Origin: Oceaniovalibus sp. ACAM 378
GTDB taxonomy: Bacteria; Pseudomonadota; Alphaproteobacteria; Rhodobacterales; Rhodobacteraceae
Direction: 5' to 3'
Assembly: GCF_008085915.1 (NCBI RefSeq)
Contig: NZ_VSJK01000021.1
Location: forward strand, 1 to 64,000
Length of the DNA: 64,000 nt
Shown here: positions 1 to 9,088 of the stretch, one piece after another
How the letters are laid out: each line of letters opens with the position of its first letter
How positions within the stretch are numbered: position 1 is the stretch's first letter
The notes under the pieces: model-generated
Told to the model about the DNA's origin: nothing
Seen by the model: the letters and a program-made list of their open reading frames with translations, nothing else
Databases searched by the model: none
Program-made: the position numbers and the translations under genes

Positions 1-244
1 TCGATCAGATCCGGGTCAGAGAAAGCAGCATTTGCGCAGGAGCCACGAGCTCGGTCTGTTGATATGCCTCTGGTCCGCGCATCGCCATACCGGCCCGCGG
101 TCACATCAGAACCGCACACAGAGGCCTGATACATGACCGCACCCGATCACACGCTCGCGCCGTTCAAAAACCACTTGCATCAATGGGGGCATCCATACAT
201 GCACAAATCGGCTGTCGGACGGGGCTCCCCTTTCCCAGACGGAT

Positions 245-660
245 TCATCCCATGGCCTTCGTGACGGGGATGCCAAGGGTGGTGTAGCCATTCAGGATCG
301 CGATACGAACCTGAACCTCCGCGACCTGTCGGTCGAAGTCCCGTGCCATGCATTGCCCCGGCAGTCGCTGCTTGCAGCGATGAGAGGGGATCAGGAGATG
401 CAGCGGACCCTTTGAACCGCGATACGGAATGTTGACCGCAAGCGTCCTCGGCAGATGGTGCTGAAATCTGGCACGTCCCAGTCCAGCCCCGCCAGCCACA
501 AGAGGCTTTCCACAAAGCCCGTCGTCTGGCGAAGCGCCATGCTGGCCGAGTATTGCGCGATAGGCACGACAAGACCAAGGCTCAACCGCCCGGCCTGAAA
601 CGCCGCATTGCAGCCACGGTTGATCCGCGGGAAGGTCTGGTGCAATTCACCGCGCATCGA
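245..660 (-). pseudogene. Remnant of an IS5-family (IS903-like) transposase
   Basis: Reading the minus strand, two frames carry recognisable pieces of one IS5-family DDE transposase. The first holds LRQTTGFVESLLWLAGLDW followed by VPDFSTICR, the central region before the catalytic core. After a frameshift the second holds VNIPYRGSKGPLHLL and then jumps to the C-terminal RDFDRQVAEVQVR...LGIPVTKAMG and a stop. Comparison with the family shows that most of the catalytic core between these two pieces is deleted, so the gene is dead. The family call is from motif recall and is fairly safe; exact ends and terminal repeats were not found. It marks the left edge as an insertion-prone scar. Confidence 0.75.
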
Positions 661-707
661 AACATCTTTCGGGTTGGGGCCGCCCCGCAAGGGACAGCCC
701 GCACAGT

Positions 708-1010
708 TCAGGCCAGATCGCCCTGACCCTTGATCAGCCAGTGGAAACTGTCCGACCCGGCATGCCGTGCTTCCAGATGCGGGGCATACTCGGGGTCTTG
801 CATGAACGCTTTCGCTGCGTCTTCCGAGGGCCATTCGATCAGGATCCGCAGGGCGGCTCCGCGTTCCGGGCCTTCGAACTGTTCATGCCCGTATGTGCGG
901 GCGAAGTATTTGCCGCCATGGCGCGCAAGCACCCTATTGGCGGTCGGCAATTAGTCAGGGATCCAGTCATCCTTCAGTGGGGTGACTTCGAGAATGGAAC
1001 AGGCAGTCAA
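708..1010 (-). pseudogene. DUF1330 family protein interrupted by one in-frame TAA
   Basis: A TTG start at 1010 follows a purine-rich AGGGAGAAAG ribosome site. The frame begins LTACSILEVTPLKDDWIPD, meets TAA at 953-951, and continues LPTANRVLARHGGKYFART...EGPERGAALRILIEWPS to a TGA at 708. The joined product is about 99 codons and has the usual DUF1330 layout: N-terminal beta strand, RHGGKY, then the GP..IEWPS.E.A strand-helix and a PEY helix. The stop sits between D and L where the family commonly has Tyr or another residue, so TAT or TAC to TAA is the simplest lesion. DUF1330 proteins are small ferredoxin-like-fold proteins of unknown function. The rest of the frame is well conserved, so this is a recent pseudogene, a sequencing error, or a protein restarted at the second TTG (950). 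Confidence 0.7.
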
Positions 1011-1030
1011 TGGCCTTTCTCCCTGTTGGT

Positions 1031-2041
1031 TCAGGTGGACAGGCCGGGCAGGACCTGCTTGCCGATCACGCGGCCGGTTTCCTGGAGTTTTTGTGCTTTG
1101 GTCAGGGTTTCGACCGTCAGCACATCGGCACGTTCGGTCACGGTGGATTGCAATGTGCCGTCATCCAGCATGTCGGCGACACGGTTCAGCAGATCGCGCT
1201 GTACGGCTATGTCTTCGGTACCGAACATCGACCGGGTGAACATGAACTCCCACGAAATGCTCAGCGCCTTTGGCTTGGCAGGGGCAATGTTCAGATTATC
1301 GGGGTCGTCAATCAACGCGATATGACCGCGCGGCGCGATCAGTTCCACAATTGCAGGCCAGTGCTGGTCGGTGGCGGTCAGTGCTGCGACGTAAGTCGGG
1401 GCAAGTCCAAGGTCGTTCATCTGCGCCGCAAGATCACCGCGGTGGTCGACCACATGATCGGCACCCATCTTGCGCACCCACTCCTGCGTCTCAGGCCGCG
1501 AAGCGGTCGCGATGACGGTCAGCCCGGTCAGGCGTTTTGCCAGCTGGATCATGATCGAGCCAACCCCGCCGGCACCGCCGATCACCAGCAGGCTTTGCCC
1601 CGCGCCGCCACCTTCAGTCAGGCGGAAGCTGTCGAACAACATCTCCCACGCGGTGATCGCGGTCAGCGGCATCCCCGCAGCCTCGGCAAAGTCCAGCGAC
1701 TCAGGTTTGCGCCCGACGATGCGTTCGTCAACGGCGTGAAATTCAGCGTTGGTCCCGGCGCGGGTTACGTCGCCGGCGTAGAATACGTCGTCGCCGACCT
1801 TATAGCCCGTCACCTCTGTGCCGGTTTCCACAACCACGCCAGCGGCGTCGAAACCAAGAATGCCCGGCCCGCCTTCAGGTGCGCGGGCGGCGCGCAGTTT
1901 GACATCGACCGGGTTGACCGAAATGCCTCTGACGGCAACCAAAAGGTCGCGCGGGCCAACCTGCGGGCGATCCACTTCAACGATCTGCAAGGCACCGCTG
2001 CCATCTACGGGACCGGTCTGCGTATATCCGATTGCTTTCAT
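1031..2041 (-). CDS. Zinc-independent alcohol dehydrogenase / quinone oxidoreductase family protein
   Basis: A 336-residue medium-chain dehydrogenase/reductase. The start MKAIGY at 2041 is preceded by a clear AGGAG, and longer upstream extensions are unlikely because they run into the divergent LysR gene. The N-terminal GroES-like domain covers about residues 1-130 ([20 protein letters not shown]). The Rossmann NADPH domain has [18 protein letters not shown] near 160. No cysteine was seen in the whole protein, so neither catalytic nor structural zinc sites are present, matching the quinone-reductase-like branch that is often mislabelled zinc-binding. Expected role: NADPH-dependent reduction of quinones or activated alkenes in the cytosol. 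It is divergent from a LysR regulator with a shared 117 bp intergenic region, a standard pairing in which LysR controls the oxidoreductase. The substrate is unknown. Confidence 0.88.
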   Translation of the reverse strand: MKAIGYTQTGPVDGSGALQIVEVDRPQVGPRDLLVAVRGISVNPVDVKLRAARAPEGGPGILGFDAAGVVVETGTEVTGYKVGDDVFYAGDVTRAGTNAEFHAVDERIVGRKPESLDFAEAAGMPLTAITAWEMLFDSFRLTEGGGAGQSLLVIGGAGGVGSIMIQLAKRLTGLTVIATASRPETQEWVRKMGADHVVDHRGDLAAQMNDLGLAPTYVAALTATDQHWPAIVELIAPRGHIALIDDPDNLNIAPAKPKALSISWEFMFTRSMFGTEDIAVQRDLLNRVADMLDDGTLQSTVTERADVLTVETLTKAQKLQETGRVIGKQVLPGLST

Positions 2042-2116
2042 TTCGCGCTCCTGAGGTTTGTGCGTCTTCACTTGACAGGAAGATACACCTTTGAAAATCA
2101 GAAGAAACGGCGCATA

Positions 2117-2128
2117 TCTGAGTTCAGA
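2117..2128. promoter_or_regulatory. Perfect dyad TCTGA-GT-TCAGA between LysR gene and its target
   Basis: A perfect 5+5 bp inverted repeat with a 2 bp centre lies midway in the divergent intergenic region between the dehydrogenase and the LysR gene. LysR proteins bind interrupted dyads of this size, so it is a likely operator. A TATAAT at 2143-2148 lies just before the LysR ATG and could serve as its -10, giving a very short leader. Confidence 0.45.
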
Positions 2129-2157
2129 ATTCCGGTTTTTGATATAATGAGGGTGAG

Positions 2158-3072
2158 ATGGACACCGATACCCTGCGGCTTTTTGTGGCGGCTGCCGAAC
2201 GCCTGAACATCTCTGCCGCCGGGCGCAGCCTTGGCCTCGCCCCCGCGATGGCCAGTGCGCGTCTGGCAAAGCTCGAGCATGAGCTGGGTGCGGAATTGCT
2301 GCACCGCACCACGCGCAAGGTGTCCCTGTCACAGGAAGGCGACGCCTTTCTGCCCTATGCCCGCGAGATCCTAGCCCAATCCGAAGCAGGGCGTGCGGCC
2401 CTTGGCCTGAATGCGGCGGAGCCTTCGGGCATATTGCGTTTCGCCGCGCCCAGCAGCTTTGCACAGTTGCACATCATGCCGCTGCTTTCGGCGTTTCACG
2501 ATCGATATCCGAAGATCACACTGGATCTGCGTCTGTCCGATACCCGGTTCGACCTGATTGAAGGCAGTTTCGACCTCGCCCTGCGCAGCGGGCCCTTGCA
2601 GGACAGCAGCCTGCGGGGCCGCAAACTGGCCGATGACACACGTATCCTATGTGCAGCCCCAGACTATCTGGCGCGCAACGGCACGCCGCAAATACCCGAG
2701 GACCTGCCGGGTCACGAATTTCTGGCTTGGGCCAATGTTGCCCCACGCACGCTCATCCATATTGATGGCCGGCGAGCGACCCTCGACCCATGCAAGATGA
2801 TCTGCCGCACGATTCTTGACGACGGCACTTCCCAGCGGGTGGCGACGGTCGCTTGCGGAGGAGTGTCGGTCAACTCTTTGTGGAGCGTCGCGGAGGAACT
2901 CGCCGCGGGCCGTCTGGTGCATATCCTGCCAGACTGGCGGCTAGACGACGCCTCAGTCCTCTGGCTGATCTATCCCCGATCGAACGTGCTGACGCCGAAG
3001 GTGCGATGCTTCATGGATTTCCTTCTCGAAACCTTGAAGCCGGTTTTGCAAAGAGATCAGATGAACGCCTAG
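2158..3072 (+). CDS. LysR family transcriptional regulator
   Basis: A 304-residue LysR regulator with the normal two-domain layout. The N-terminal winged helix (about residues 1-60) has [19 protein letters not shown] and the recognition region [19 protein letters not shown]. The effector-binding domain begins near residue 90 ([19 protein letters not shown]) and resembles the CrgA/DmlR-like subgroup. Start is the ATG at 2158; TATAAT sits only about 10 bp upstream, so the transcript may be nearly leaderless. It is divergent from the quinone-reductase-like gene, which is its probable target along with itself. The effector cannot be predicted. Confidence 0.9.
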   Translation: MDTDTLRLFVAAAERLNISAAGRSLGLAPAMASARLAKLEHELGAELLHRTTRKVSLSQEGDAFLPYAREILAQSEAGRAALGLNAAEPSGILRFAAPSSFAQLHIMPLLSAFHDRYPKITLDLRLSDTRFDLIEGSFDLALRSGPLQDSSLRGRKLADDTRILCAAPDYLARNGTPQIPEDLPGHEFLAWANVAPRTLIHIDGRRATLDPCKMICRTILDDGTSQRVATVACGGVSVNSLWSVAEELAAGRLVHILPDWRLDDASVLWLIYPRSNVLTPKVRCFMDFLLETLKPVLQRDQMNA

Positions 3073-3108
3073 GCGGTGCCTGCATCTAGGGGATTGGTAA
3101 ACGGGTTG

Positions 3109-3321
3109 ATGTTTGATTCAAGATTGAGAATGGAGGCGATCTTGAGCAGACGAACTTTAACAGATGCGCAGTGGGCGCGGATAGAAGCCCTTCTTCCTGG
3201 CAAGCGGGGCGACCGGGGACGGACCGGAATCGATAACCGGCTCTTTGTGGACGCGATTCTCTGGCTGGCCAGAGATGCAACATCGTGGCGAGATTTGCCA
3301 CCAGAGCTTGGCAATTGGTGA
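3109..3321 (+). pseudogene. N-terminal fragment of an IS5-family (IS427-like) transposase
   Basis: The frame carries SRRTLTDAQWARIEALLPG, then KRGDRGRTGIDNRLFVDAI and WRDLPPELGNW, the DUF4096-type N-terminus of IS427-group IS5 transposases. It stops at TGA directly after GNW, where intact proteins continue into the catalytic part. No catalytic core follows; only 66 bp separate it from the next gene. The upstream GGGGATTGGTAAACGG may be the old left end. It is a decayed insertion scar between two LysR loci. Confidence 0.75.
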
Positions 3322-3387
3322 CCACACGGGACTTTCGTGAGAGAAACTCAGTTTTGTGGAGCGGATCCGAGCAGTCGTTGGCGCTGA

Positions 3388-4227
3388 TCAACGAAGCTCC
3401 TTTTCGGCGGTGAGAGCGACCCAGTCGATGAAGGCCCTGGCTGCCGTTGACTTGGTGCTGTTCAACTTCGCCCAGTAGTGCATCGGCAGATGAAATTCAC
3501 ATGGGCCGATGTCGCGCAGGGAGCCATTCACGATTCCGGTGTTCGCAAGCAACCGAGGCGCGATTGTCCGCCCGCCACCTGCGGCGACGATCTGCAAGGC
3601 AATGTGAAAGCTGTCACATTCGATGATCCTGGGGGGCGGGACGTCGTCGGTATCAAGACTCTTTCGAAATCCTTCGAACATCTTTTCAAAGCCGACCACC
3701 TGAACGACGCTTAGGTCCGGTACGCTTTTGTCTGTCGGCTCGACCATGATCAGATCCCCTCCGACGATCTGCTTCAGTTTTCCTTCCTTGGTCGGTGCGA
3801 GAAAAATCGAGACGTCGGCCTTCACGCCGATCGCGTCGGTTTGCCACAGCGCAGTGCTGAGACGAAAGTCGAGTTCTGGATGCTGGGACAGGAATTGCGT
3901 CAGTCTGGGCGACAACCAGTTCAAGGCTAAACTGGTGTTGCATAGGATATGTAACCTTGCCTCGTTCGTTTCACTGAAACGTTCAAGTGCGGCTTCAATT
4001 GTTCCGATCCCTTCGGCGACAGATTTGTAGAGTTCGGCCCCGACACTGCTGAGCATGGCGCCGCGCGCCTGCCTCTCGAACAACTGGATCCCAAGCCGTT
4101 CTTCCAGACCCTTGATATGTTGACTGACAGCGGCCTGGGTGAGACCGAGTTCTTCGGCGGCGCGGGTGAAATTGCCGTGCCGTGCCGTCGCTTCAAAGCT
4201 TCGAATCCAAGAGAGGGGGTGCTGCAT
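3388..4227 (-). CDS. LysR family transcriptional regulator (GcvA-like), probable regulator of the aldolase-sulfatase-ABC operon
   Basis: A 279-residue LysR protein starting MQHPLSWIRSFEATARHGN. The winged-helix motif RAAEELGLTQAAVSQHIKGL is textbook and resembles the GcvA/AmpR branch (residues 5-64). The effector domain follows from about residue 90 (LHILCNTSLALNWLSPRL). It is transcribed away from the aldolase gene across a 95 bp gap holding a TTTTAC/GTAAAA dyad, the classic layout of a LysR activator with its target operon. The inducer is probably the imported ester or a breakdown product, which is inference from position only. Confidence 0.9.
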   Translation of the reverse strand: MQHPLSWIRSFEATARHGNFTRAAEELGLTQAAVSQHIKGLEERLGIQLFERQARGAMLSSVGAELYKSVAEGIGTIEAALERFSETNEARLHILCNTSLALNWLSPRLTQFLSQHPELDFRLSTALWQTDAIGVKADVSIFLAPTKEGKLKQIVGGDLIMVEPTDKSVPDLSVVQVVGFEKMFEGFRKSLDTDDVPPPRIIECDSFHIALQIVAAGGGRTIAPRLLANTGIVNGSLRDIGPCEFHLPMHYWAKLNSTKSTAARAFIDWVALTAEKELR

Positions 4228-4236
4228 GTACTACCG

Positions 4237-4260
4237 TTTTACTTATGACTTAGGGTAAAA
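4237..4260. promoter_or_regulatory. Interrupted dyad TTTTAC-N12-GTAAAA, probable LysR operator
   Basis: A perfect 6 bp inverted repeat with a 12 bp spacer lies in the AT-rich gap between the LysR start (4227) and the aldolase start (4323). Its length and position fit a LysR-type site serving both the regulator and the divergent operon. The local AT richness contrasts with the flanking coding DNA. Confidence 0.5.
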
Positions 4261-4322
4261 ATTATTAATTTGTGCCGCGAGATGCAAGCCCATAGTCCTT
4301 GGTGCAGATCAAGGAGAGACAG

Positions 4323-5036
4323 ATGACGCACCAGACTGACCGAGAAGATCTTGCCGCCGCGCTGCGATTTACCGCAAGGTTGGGCCTGCACGAAGGGATC
4401 GCGAACCATTACAGTCTGGCGTCGGAGGATGGAAAACGGTTCCTCATCAATCCCTATGGGCAGCACTGGTCGCAGATGCGTGCCTCGGACCTTTTGGATC
4501 TGGCTGCCGATTCTGACGGCGCGGGTGATGACAGGATCGACCCGACCGCGGTTGCGATCCATGGCGCGATCCACCGCAGTGTTCCCCACGCCAGATGCAT
4601 CATGCACCTTCATTCGAAATACGCCACTGTTCTGGCCTGTCTGAAAGATCCGACCCTTCCTGCGATCGACCAGAACACCATGCGCTTTTTCAACCGTGTC
4701 GCGGTCGATGACGGGTTCGACGGCATGGGTCTGGGTGACGAGGCCGAGCGTCTGGCGCGCGGCCTTGGCGACCGTTCGATCATGCTGATGGGGCAACACG
4801 GCGTTTTGGTCGCTGGGCCGACGGTCGCCCGGTGTTTTGACGACATCTACTATTTCGAACGCGCGGCAGAGACCTACATCACCGCCCTGTCCACCGGGCG
4901 CGATCTGAATATCGCAAGCGATGTGGTGGCTGAAAAGACCGCACGCCAATGGGAAAGCTATCCGGGCTTTGCTGATCGTCATTTCGCGGCGATACGCGCC
5001 ATTCTCAATGCCGAAGAGCCGGAGTACACATCGTGA
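4323..5036 (+). CDS. Class II aldolase/adducin family protein
   Basis: A 237-residue class II aldolase/adducin-fold protein. The ATG at 4323 follows AAGGAGAGAC; an upstream in-frame GTG lacks such a site. Zinc-site motifs are visible: ANHYSLA near residue 35, MHLHSKYA near 97 and GQHGVLVAG near 158. Members cleave phosphorylated or hydroxylated sugars, or act as epimerases, decarboxylases or dehydratases on small alpha-hydroxy carbonyl compounds. The next gene starts inside its stop codon (GTG within TCGTGA), so translation is probably coupled to the sulfatase. As the first gene of an uptake operon, it most likely processes the carbon skeleton released from the imported substrate. The exact reaction is unknown. 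Confidence 0.85.
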   Translation: MTHQTDREDLAAALRFTARLGLHEGIANHYSLASEDGKRFLINPYGQHWSQMRASDLLDLAADSDGAGDDRIDPTAVAIHGAIHRSVPHARCIMHLHSKYATVLACLKDPTLPAIDQNTMRFFNRVAVDDGFDGMGLGDEAERLARGLGDRSIMLMGQHGVLVAGPTVARCFDDIYYFERAAETYITALSTGRDLNIASDVVAEKTARQWESYPGFADRHFAAIRAILNAEEPEYTS

Positions 5037-6505
5037 CCAAAGCGGCGCGGAACCTATTGGTGATCATGGCGGATGAACACCGGCGCGATGCGATGGGCTG
5101 CATGGGGCACGGTGTCGTCAAGACACCGAACCTCGACGCGCTGGCGGCGCGGGGAACCGTGTTCGACAATGCCTATACGCCGTCGCCGATTTGTGTGCCG
5201 GCGCGGGCGGCGCTTGCAACTGGACAATATGTTCACCGTACGGGCAATTGGGACAGTGCTGCGCCCTATGATGGCCATCCCAAAAGCTGGATGCACGCGG
5301 TGCGTGACAGCGGCGCAGAGACCTTTTCCTTCGGCAAGCTGCATTTCCGCGGCACCTCGGATGACAATGGTTTCACGCGTGAGGTGTTGCCGATGCATGT
5401 CCACGAAGGGCGCGGCTGGACCGTCGGACTGCTGCGCGAGGAGCCGCCGCAATACGATGCGACGCAAGGCCTGGCCGCGGATGTGGGGGCGGGCGAGACA
5501 GAGTATTCCGCCTATGATCGGGCCGTCACCCGTCAAGTCGAATCCTGGCTTGCGTCCTGCGATAGTACGACGAAACCCTGGGCCGCCTTTGTTTCCCTCG
5601 TGACGCCACATTATCCACTGTGCGCACCGCAAGAGTTTCTTGATCTTTACGACGATGCCGAGATTCCAGAACCGATAGGCCATGGCGATACGGCGGCGCC
5701 CGACCATCCTGAGCTTGCCCACTTGGCCGAGTTTTACGACTATGCCCGCCATTTCGAACCCGATGGCGTGAGCAAGGCGCAGGCCGCCTATTTCGCGCTG
5801 GTCAGCTTTATGGATGATTGCGTGGGCCGGGTTCTGGCCGCGTTGCGCACTTCGGGGCAGGAAGACGATACGCTTATCGTCTATGTCTCCGATCACGGCG
5901 AGATGCTGGGCGACCATGGGTTCTGGACCAAATCGGTGATGTTTGAGGGTTCGGTCGGAGTGCCGATGATCCTGGCCGGGCCGCAAATTCCCGCCGGTCA
6001 TCGGGTTCAGACTCCGGCGAGCCTTGTCGATATCGCGCCGACCGCGGCCGGGCTTTTCGGCGACACCGCTTTTCAGGACGGGTTGCCCGGCGAGTCTCTT
6101 GTGGACCTGGCGGGGGCGCCTGACCGACCCGACCGGACAGTGCTGAGCGAGTATCATGACGGCGGATCCTCCACCGGCAGTTTCATGGTGCGCTGGGATC
6201 GCTGGAAATATATTCACTATGCCGGAATGAGGCCGCAGCTCTTCGATCTGGTCGCAGACCCATGCGAGTGCTGCGATCTGGGAGAGTCATCCCAAGCGGA
6301 ATATGTGACGGCGCGCGACGAAGGGCTGCGGCGGCTCACGGACATCTGCGATCCCGAAAGCGTAAACCACAGTGCGTTTCAGGATCAGCGCCGACGCATT
6401 GCAGAACTTGGCGGCCCCGAGGCCTGCCGCGCTCAGGCATTCGGCCACACCCCGGCCCCCCAGACAGGTGACGCGCACCCTCTGGCGAACAATTCAGGAG
6501 GATAA
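5033..6505 (+). CDS. Sulfatase-family hydrolase (sulfate ester or phosphonate monoester)
   Basis: A 490-residue alkaline-phosphatase-superfamily hydrolase starting at GTG 5033. Metal site 1 is MADEHRRDAMG. The formylglycine signature CVPARAALATGQ puts the modified cysteine at residue 54 with Arg58 behind it. The second metal motif is SDHGEMLGDHGFW near residue 287. These residues are shared by choline-sulfatase-like and phosphonate monoester hydrolase-like enzymes, so the leaving group may be sulfate or a phosphonate. A formylglycine-generating activity is needed and is not encoded nearby. No signal peptide is seen, so hydrolysis is probably cytoplasmic, after import by the ABC transporter encoded immediately downstream. 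It overlaps the aldolase gene by 4 bp. Confidence 0.88.
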   Translation: MTKAARNLLVIMADEHRRDAMGCMGHGVVKTPNLDALAARGTVFDNAYTPSPICVPARAALATGQYVHRTGNWDSAAPYDGHPKSWMHAVRDSGAETFSFGKLHFRGTSDDNGFTREVLPMHVHEGRGWTVGLLREEPPQYDATQGLAADVGAGETEYSAYDRAVTRQVESWLASCDSTTKPWAAFVSLVTPHYPLCAPQEFLDLYDDAEIPEPIGHGDTAAPDHPELAHLAEFYDYARHFEPDGVSKAQAAYFALVSFMDDCVGRVLAALRTSGQEDDTLIVYVSDHGEMLGDHGFWTKSVMFEGSVGVPMILAGPQIPAGHRVQTPASLVDIAPTAAGLFGDTAFQDGLPGESLVDLAGAPDRPDRTVLSEYHDGGSSTGSFMVRWDRWKYIHYAGMRPQLFDLVADPCECCDLGESSQAEYVTARDEGLRRLTDICDPESVNHSAFQDQRRRIAELGGPEACRAQAFGHTPAPQTGDAHPLANNSGG

Positions 6506-6514
6506 GGAGAGAAA

Positions 6515-8050
6515 ATGCTACGGACGAACAGACGGACTTTCATTCAAGGCGCAACGGCTCTCGGTCTTGCATCCACGTTGCCACGTGCGGCATTTGCCCA
6601 GCCCACACGCGGCGGGCGTCTTCGTGCCGCCATGGGACACGGCAGCACCTCGGACAGTTTCGATCCGGCACTTTACAGCAACTTCTACATGCGCGCCCAG
6701 ACCTTCGCCCGCAACAACATGCTGACCGAGATCGCGCCGGACCAAACGCTGCGTGGCGAACTTGCCGAGCGTTTCGAGGCAAATGCCACCGCCGATGTCT
6801 GGCGTTTCAAGATCCGTGAAGGGGTCGAATTCCACAATGGCAAGACCCTGACGCCCGAAGATGTCGTCGCCTCGATCGACTATCATCGCGTGGACGGGAG
6901 CAAATCGGCCGTAAAATCCAGCGCTGAGAGCATCGCTGAAATCTCGATTGACGGCCCTTGGGTCGTGATGACGCTTCACGAGCCGAACGCCGATTTTGCC
7001 TATCTGATATCGGATTTCCACTTTTCGATCTTTCCCTCTGAGAACGGCAAGATCGATTTCTCCGAAGGTGTGGGCACCGGTGGTTATGTCGTGGAAAGCT
7101 ATGAGCCGGGCGTGCGCACCGAGTTCAAGCGGTTCGCCAACTATTGGAAGCCCGACTCTGCCTATTTCGACGAAATCGAGCTTCTGACCGTTGCCGACAA
7201 GACTGCCAGAATAACCGCCATCGCCACCGGACAGGTGGATATTGCCGACCGGATTGATGCCACCACGGCAAGCCGGGTCGAAAGTGCGTCCGGCGTGCGC
7301 CTGTTCCGCACCTCGGGACCGCAGCATTTCTCGTTCGCCATGAACGTGACGCAGGATCCCTTCACCGACCGCAATGTCCGGCTGGCCCTGAAATACGCGG
7401 TCAACCGCGAAGAAATGGTCGAAAAGATCCTTGGCGGGTATGGTTCGGTCGGCAACGATCATCCGATCCCGAGTTCGTCGCCCTATTTCAATGCGGATCT
7501 TGAGCAGCACAGCTATGATCCCGACCGGGCACGCTTTCACATGAAAGAGGCCGGCCTGGACAGCATTTCAACCGAATTGCATGCGGCTGACGCCGCCTTT
7601 ACCGGCGCAGTCGACGCCGCCACGCTGTACAGCGAAAGCGCCCGTGCGGCGGGGATCGACATCAAGGTCGCCCGTGAACCGAATGATGGGTATTGGAAGA
7701 ACATTTGGCGGAACAAGCCCTGGGCTGCTTCATTCTGGAGTGGTCGGCCAACCGCCGACGCGATGTTCTCGCTGACTTATGCCAGCGGCGCGCCGTGGAA
7801 CGAGACCGCTTGGAATAACGAAAGATTCGATAAAATCCTGATCGCCGCCCGTGGTGAACTGGATGAGGGAAAGCGCCGAGAGATGTATCACGAGATGCAG
7901 AAACTGGTGCACGACGACGGTGGTGCGGTCGTTCCGATGTTTGCGGATTATATTGTCGGCCTGCGGGATACCGTCGCAACGCCCGAGGTGACGGGCAACA
8001 ATCTTGACCTCGACGGGCTGCGTTTTCTCGAACGGTGGTGGATGGCCTGA
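6515..8050 (+). CDS. ABC transporter substrate-binding protein, peptide/opine family (SBP_bac_5), Tat signal
   Basis: A 511-residue family 5 solute-binding protein. The N-terminus TNRRTFIQGATALGLAST has the twin-arginine signal followed by a hydrophobic stretch and an AFA-Q cleavage site, so it is exported folded to the periplasm. Family hallmarks include RFKIREGVEFHNGKTLTPEDV near residue 105 and GTGGYVVESYEPG. The start at 6515 follows AAGGAGAG at about 8 bp. Members bind peptides, opines, nickel or sugars; here the linked sulfatase and aldolase point to a sulfated or otherwise esterified small molecule. It sits 9 bp after the sulfatase and is followed by two permeases and a double ATPase. 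Confidence 0.92.
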   Translation: MLRTNRRTFIQGATALGLASTLPRAAFAQPTRGGRLRAAMGHGSTSDSFDPALYSNFYMRAQTFARNNMLTEIAPDQTLRGELAERFEANATADVWRFKIREGVEFHNGKTLTPEDVVASIDYHRVDGSKSAVKSSAESIAEISIDGPWVVMTLHEPNADFAYLISDFHFSIFPSENGKIDFSEGVGTGGYVVESYEPGVRTEFKRFANYWKPDSAYFDEIELLTVADKTARITAIATGQVDIADRIDATTASRVESASGVRLFRTSGPQHFSFAMNVTQDPFTDRNVRLALKYAVNREEMVEKILGGYGSVGNDHPIPSSSPYFNADLEQHSYDPDRARFHMKEAGLDSISTELHAADAAFTGAVDAATLYSESARAAGIDIKVAREPNDGYWKNIWRNKPWAASFWSGRPTADAMFSLTYASGAPWNETAWNNERFDKILIAARGELDEGKRREMYHEMQKLVHDDGGAVVPMFADYIVGLRDTVATPEVTGNNLDLDGLRFLERWWMA

Positions 8051-8119
8051 TCGGCTGGACCGCGAATGCAAACAAGTGCGGGCGCCGTATGACCACGGCG
8101 TCCGCACAACAGTTTCGAG

Positions 8120-9088
8120 ATGGGCTTAGACATGAATCCGATACTCATACTGATCGCCAAGCGGCTTGGCCTGGGGCTGTTGACGCTCTGGTTTGTATCT
8201 TTTGGCGTGTTTTTCGCCATCGAGGCTTTGCCGGGCGATACAGCCGAGGCGATCCTCGGTCAGTCCGCGACACCCGAAACGGTGGCCGCGCTGCGTAAGG
8301 AGCTTCATCTGAATCAACCGGCTCTACTGCGGTACTGGAACTGGCAGATCGCCGTTCTGACCGGAGATTTCGGAACGTCGCTGTCCAATGGCCGTCCGGT
8401 GTCCGAGTTGATCGGGACACGTTTGGGCAACACGATGTTCCTCGCGGGCATGGCGGCCCTGATCTCGGTGCCGCTGGCGCTTTGTTTGGGGTTGCTTGCC
8501 GCCCTGTGGCGAAACTCGCTCTTTGACCGGCTGATCAATGCCGTGACGCTGACGTCCATCTCCATGCCCGAGTTCTTCATCGGCTATGTGTTGATATTCG
8601 CATTCGCGATCCGGGCGGGCATCCTGCCGCCGATGTCGGCGATTTCTCCGACAATGGGCCTGCCGGACCGGATCGTGTTCACGATCCTGCCGGCGTTGAC
8701 GCTTACCCTTGTCGTTGTTGCCCATATGATGCGCATGACCCGTGCGTCTTTGGTGAACCTGCTGTCGCTGCCCTATGTTGAAATGGCCCGGCTGAAGGGC
8801 GCGCGCGAAATGCGGGTCATCCTGTTCCACGTTCTGCCAAACGCTCTTGGGCCCATCGTCACGGTGATCGCCTTGAACCTGGCCTATCTCATCACCGGCG
8901 TCGTGGTCGTTGAAGTGGTGTTCGTCTATCCGGGGTTGGGGCAGTTGCTGGTCGACAGCGTGTCGAGCCGGGATCTGCCGGTGGTGCAGGTGTCCTGCAT
9001 GATCTTTGCCTCGGCTTACATCCTGTTGAACCTGACCGCCGATGTTATCGCTATCGTCTCCGACCCTCGGCAGTTGCACCGGACATGA
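8120..9088 (+). CDS. ABC transporter permease, DppB/OppB type
   Basis: A 322-residue inner-membrane permease of the peptide/nickel importer class. The first membrane helix follows IAKRLGLGLLTLWFV, the periplasmic loop has GDTAEAILG, and four or five further helices follow. The EAA-type coupling loop is visible as YVEMARLKGAREMRVILFH near residue 220. Two starts are possible, ATG at 8120 or ATG at 8132 (MNPILI); the second matches the usual family N-terminus slightly better. It overlaps the next permease gene by 4 bp. Confidence 0.92.
   Translation: MGLDMNPILILIAKRLGLGLLTLWFVSFGVFFAIEALPGDTAEAILGQSATPETVAALRKELHLNQPALLRYWNWQIAVLTGDFGTSLSNGRPVSELIGTRLGNTMFLAGMAALISVPLALCLGLLAALWRNSLFDRLINAVTLTSISMPEFFIGYVLIFAFAIRAGILPPMSAISPTMGLPDRIVFTILPALTLTLVVVAHMMRMTRASLVNLLSLPYVEMARLKGAREMRVILFHVLPNALGPIVTVIALNLAYLITGVVVVEVVFVYPGLGQLLVDSVSSRDLPVVQVSCMIFASAYILLNLTADVIAIVSDPRQLHRT

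Noticed and set aside
1-244. Possible small plus-strand ORF from 134 (MTAPDHTLAPFKNH)
   Set aside because: About 43 codons, no family and no ribosome site; the region is next to IS5 debris.
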